The notes beneath the pieces were generated by a model. It worked only from the letters and a program-made list of their open reading frames with translations, searched no databases and had not been told where the DNA came from. Of a stretch of 26,401 bases of DNA, positions 24,247 to 26,401 are shown in pieces. Made by a program: the position numbers and the translations under genes. Numbering within the stretch: position 1 is the stretch's first letter; each line of letters starts with the position of its first letter. Origin of the DNA: CADCTB01 sp038231955 (GTDB taxonomy: Bacteria; Actinomycetota; Acidimicrobiia; Acidimicrobiales; AC-14); contig JBBSIS010000020.1 of assembly GCA_038231955.1 (NCBI GenBank), forward strand, positions 1 to 26,401, given 5' to 3'.

Positions 24247-24942
24247 ATGTTCGACAACACCAGACGGAACCGGAGGGCCCTGGCGGGGATCGTCGGGGTG
24301 AACCTGGCTCTGGCCTTGGCCGTCAGCGCCGGCGCCGTGCCCCTTTCCGGGGCGCACGACGACGGGCGCTCGGCCGCCACGGTGGCATCGGCGGCCGTCA
24401 CCCAGGAGCCGGCGGCCACCGTCCGCCAGGCCGGCGACGGGGTATCGGCGGCGATGGCTCAAGGCTCGGCCGCCACCACGCCGCCGCCGGTCCCCACTGC
24501 GGAGGCCTCGAAGGCGACGGGGACGACGGTGGCGCCCACGACCGTGCCGGTCGTCACCGCGGGCAGGTCGGCCGCAGCCGCGCCCACCGCGGCGCGGCCG
24601 ACGGTGACGGTCCCGGCAGTGGCCACGCCCAGTGTGGCCGCCGGTGTGGTCGCCCAGGTGGCCCGGCGAGTGCCCGCCGCCGCCGAGGTCCAGCAGGCCA
24701 TCTCGAACCTGCCCCAGCACGTCAGGAGCATCATCAAGCCCTCGCCGGCCCAGGTGGCCCAGCTCGGCGCCACGGTGTGCGGGATGTTCGACGCCGGCCA
24801 GAGCTTCGCCCAGGTCAAGGCCACCGGGCTGCAGATGGTGACCCAGGTCCCGCTCACCACCGTGCTGCCGGGCGGCGCAGACTGGGTGGTCAAGACGGTG
24901 GTCACCCTGTACTGCCCCGGCCACCTGGCCAAGATCGGCTGA
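24247..24942 (+). CDS. Secreted or anchored protein with DUF732-like C-terminal domain
   Basis: The 231-residue protein has a basic N-terminus (RRNRR) and a hydrophobic helix (11-31), a signal peptide or membrane anchor. An Ala/Pro/Thr/Val-rich linker (about 40-140) leads to a small helical C-terminal domain with two cysteines: Cys178 in LGATVCGMFDAG and Cys223 in VVTLYCPGHL. The spaced VC ... YCP pattern resembles DUF732, a small disulfide-linked domain common in secreted actinobacterial proteins. Function unknown. ATG 24247 has GGGAGG about ten bases upstream; the longer frame from 24073 overlaps the antitoxin gene and lacks support. The ABC transporter genes follow after 16 bases, so cotranscription is likely. 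No two-box promoter is clear in 24159-24246. Confidence 0.8.
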   Translation: MFDNTRRNRRALAGIVGVNLALALAVSAGAVPLSGAHDDGRSAATVASAAVTQEPAATVRQAGDGVSAAMAQGSAATTPPPVPTAEASKATGTTVAPTTVPVVTAGRSAAAAPTAARPTVTVPAVATPSVAAGVVAQVARRVPAAAEVQQAISNLPQHVRSIIKPSPAQVAQLGATVCGMFDAGQSFAQVKATGLQMVTQVPLTTVLPGGADWVVKTVVTLYCPGHLAKIG

Positions 24943-24958
24943 GGGGACGTCGCCCGCC

Positions 24959-25786
24959 ATGGCCCTGCTGATGCGCCCCTCCATCCTCCTCGCCGCCGAA
25001 CCGTCCGCCACTGAACCCGCCGACCTTCGACGCAACTGCGCTCAACTCGCAGCCCGGACCGTCGATGCCGTGAAGGTCCACGGCGCCGACCAGGGCGCGG
25101 TCCGGGCCCTCGACGGGGTGTCGGTGGGCTTCGACCGGGGTGGGTTCACCGCCATCATGGGCCCCTCCGGGTCGGGGAAGTCCACCCTGCTCCACTGCCT
25201 CGCCGGGCTCGACACGCTCACCTCGGGCCGGGCCTACGTGGGCGACGTCGACCTGGCCGGGCTGCCGGACAAGCAGCTGACCCGCCTGCGCCGCGACCGG
25301 CTGGGTTTCATCTTCCAGGCGTTCAACCTCCTGCCCACCCTGACGGCGGCGGAGAACATCACTCTGCCTCTTGCCCTGGCCGGCCGCCGTCCCGACCCCG
25401 GCTGGTACGACACGGTGATCGACGTGGTCGGCCTGCGCGATCGACTGGGCCATCGCCCGGCCGAGCTCTCCGGCGGCCAGCAGCAGCGGGTGGCCGCAGC
25501 CCGCGCCCTCGTGTCCCGGCCCGAGATCATCTTCGCCGACGAGCCGACCGGGAACCTCGACTCCCGGGCCGGCGCCGAGCTCCTGGCCTTCATGCGCCGG
25601 GCCGTCGACGGCTTCGGCCAGACGATCGTCATGGTCACCCACGACCCTGTCGCCGCCTCGTATGCCGACCGCATCGTCTTCCTGGCCGACGGCCGGGTGG
25701 TCGACGAGATGGTCGACCCCACCGTCGAGCGGGCCGTCGACCACATGAAGGACCTGGCCGACCGCACCGGCCGTCGGGGCGCCTGA
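24959..25786 (+). CDS. ABC transporter ATP-binding protein (MacB/LolD/FtsE type)
   Basis: The 275-residue ATPase has Walker A GPSGSGKST (68-76), Q-loop FQAFNLLPTLTAAEN, signature LSGGQQQR (170-177), Walker B IIFADEPTGNLDS (190-202) and switch His228 in VTHD. The FNLLPTLTA and DEPTGNLDS wording marks the MacB/LolD class. These work with FtsX-like permeases on lipoproteins, peptides or cell-wall hydrolase control rather than ordinary uptake. The first 35 residues (before AARTVDAVKVHG) exceed the family norm, so the true start may be further downstream; GAGGGG lies about 12 bases before ATG 24959. The permease gene starts four bases after the stop. Confidence 0.93.
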   Translation: MALLMRPSILLAAEPSATEPADLRRNCAQLAARTVDAVKVHGADQGAVRALDGVSVGFDRGGFTAIMGPSGSGKSTLLHCLAGLDTLTSGRAYVGDVDLAGLPDKQLTRLRRDRLGFIFQAFNLLPTLTAAENITLPLALAGRRPDPGWYDTVIDVVGLRDRLGHRPAELSGGQQQRVAAARALVSRPEIIFADEPTGNLDSRAGAELLAFMRRAVDGFGQTIVMVTHDPVAASYADRIVFLADGRVVDEMVDPTVERAVDHMKDLADRTGRRGA

Positions 25787-25790
25787 TCCC

Positions 25791-26401
25791 ATGGGACGGC
25801 TGCTGCGGGGCGCACTGTCCCAGACCGCCCGGCTGCTGGGCACGGCCTTTGCCGTCGCCCTGGCCGTGACCCTGGTGGCCGGCACGTTCGTGCTCACCGA
25901 CACCATCGAGACCGCCTTCCACCGGGCCACGCTGCCGGCCGGTGGGAGGACCGCCTCCGACGTGGTCGTGCGCTCCACGGCCCAGTTCAGCGCCCAGGCC
26001 ACCAGCCTCCCCGAGCGGGAGCCGGTGCCCGAGTCGCTGGTGGCCCGTGTCGCCGCCGTCTCGGGCGTGCAGGCGGTGTGGGGCGCCGTCCAGGGTTACG
26101 CCGGGCTGGCCGGCAAGGACGGCAATGCCATCGCCCCCACCGGGTTGCCGTCGGTGGGCAGCAGTTGGGCGCCCGGCGACGTGATGCAGGCCGGTCGCGC
26201 CCCGCAGGGGCCCGGTGAGGTGGCCATCGACGCGGCCACCGCCCGCCGCAACGGCCTCGTTCTCGGCGACAAGGTCCGGGTCCTGTTCGAGGGGACGTCG
26301 AAAGAGTTCACCATCGGCGGGTTCCTCAAGGCGGCGGGCGAAGTGGTCGCCGCCACCAAGACCATCTTCGACCCGGCGACGGCTCAGCAGGTGCTGGGCG
26401 A
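25791..26401 (+). CDS. FtsX/MacB-like ABC transporter permease (3' part outside window)
   Basis: The frame is open from ATG 25791 to the window end, 203 residues. After a short N-terminus (MGRLLRGALSQTARLLG) comes the first membrane helix (about 17-38: TAFAVALAVTLVAGTFVLTDTI). Then follows a large extracellular MacB-like periplasmic-core domain with SDVVVRS, VAAVSGVQAVWGAVQG, and GPGEVAIDAATARRNGLVLGDKVRVLFEG. In this family the remaining three or seven helices follow the domain. It should pair with the preceding ATPase. The substrate is unknown; the secreted DUF732-like protein encoded upstream is a possible partner or client (inference). Confidence 0.92.
   Translation, partial: MGRLLRGALSQTARLLGTAFAVALAVTLVAGTFVLTDTIETAFHRATLPAGGRTASDVVVRSTAQFSAQATSLPEREPVPESLVARVAAVSGVQAVWGAVQGYAGLAGKDGNAIAPTGLPSVGSSWAPGDVMQAGRAPQGPGEVAIDAATARRNGLVLGDKVRVLFEGTSKEFTIGGFLKAAGEVVAATKTIFDPATAQQVLG

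Overview
The window is high-GC DNA (about 72% in a hand-counted 60-base sample of the core genes). It reads as chromosome from an actinobacterium, possibly Acidimicrobiia-like. The evidence is a WhiB regulator, a gcvH / GarA-like FHA / MerR / bifunctional nuclease / MerR cluster in the order I recall from mycobacteria (Rv1826-Rv1830, with a pgsA-type gene upstream as in Rv1822), a HisN-type phosphatase, frequent GTG starts and apparently leaderless promoters. The lineage call is inference.

Layout. 1-5.3 kb: whiB (cut by the window edge) and typA on the minus strand, divergent 6-phosphogluconate dehydrogenase, then a VOC protein and a type II NADH dehydrogenase on the minus strand. 5.3-9.5 kb is more accessory: a 368-base stretch with no convincing gene, a maleylacetate-reductase-like enzyme, a broken sialidase-like pseudogene, a vapBC toxin-antitoxin pair, and mobA with a DUF6457 gene. 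9.5-18.2 kb: a membrane-anchored metzincin protease, divergent from a long plus-strand run of tightly coupled genes (CDP-alcohol phosphatidyltransferase, nucleotidyltransferase/phosphomannomutase fusion, gcvH, FHA protein, MerR, hpt, DUF151 nuclease, second MerR, PD-(D/E)XK-like protein). 18.4-22.6 kb: a membrane-anchored trypsin-like protease converges, across a 15-bp-stem terminator, on a transmembrane Ser/Thr kinase. An FHA plus winged-helix protein lies just upstream of the kinase. The kinase/FHA stretch has clearly lower GC (53-58% in three 60-base samples). 22.7-26.4 kb: hisN, a RelE/Phd-type toxin-antitoxin pair, a secreted DUF732-like protein, and a MacB/LolD-type ABC transporter whose permease runs off the window.

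Main observations. (1) Five genes (metzincin, pgsA-like, gcvH, hisN, Phd-type antitoxin) have a TANNNT -10 hexamer exactly 7 bases before the start codon, and the DUF151 gene has one at 6 bases. This is the geometry of leaderless transcription and it fixes two start codons. (2) The RelE-type toxin has no ATG/GTG/TTG for its N-terminal third. Its only sensible start is a CTG overlapping the antitoxin stop. (3) hpt likewise appears to need an ATA start overlapping the upstream stop. (4) The phosphomannomutase half of the sugar-nucleotide fusion lacks the catalytic Ser and the DGDxDR metal loop. (5) The maleylacetate-reductase-like enzyme lacks two of the three family histidines. (6) The low-GC kinase and FHA-winged-helix pair looks like a self-contained phospho-signalling module. 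I see no rRNA, tRNA, CRISPR array or insertion sequence.
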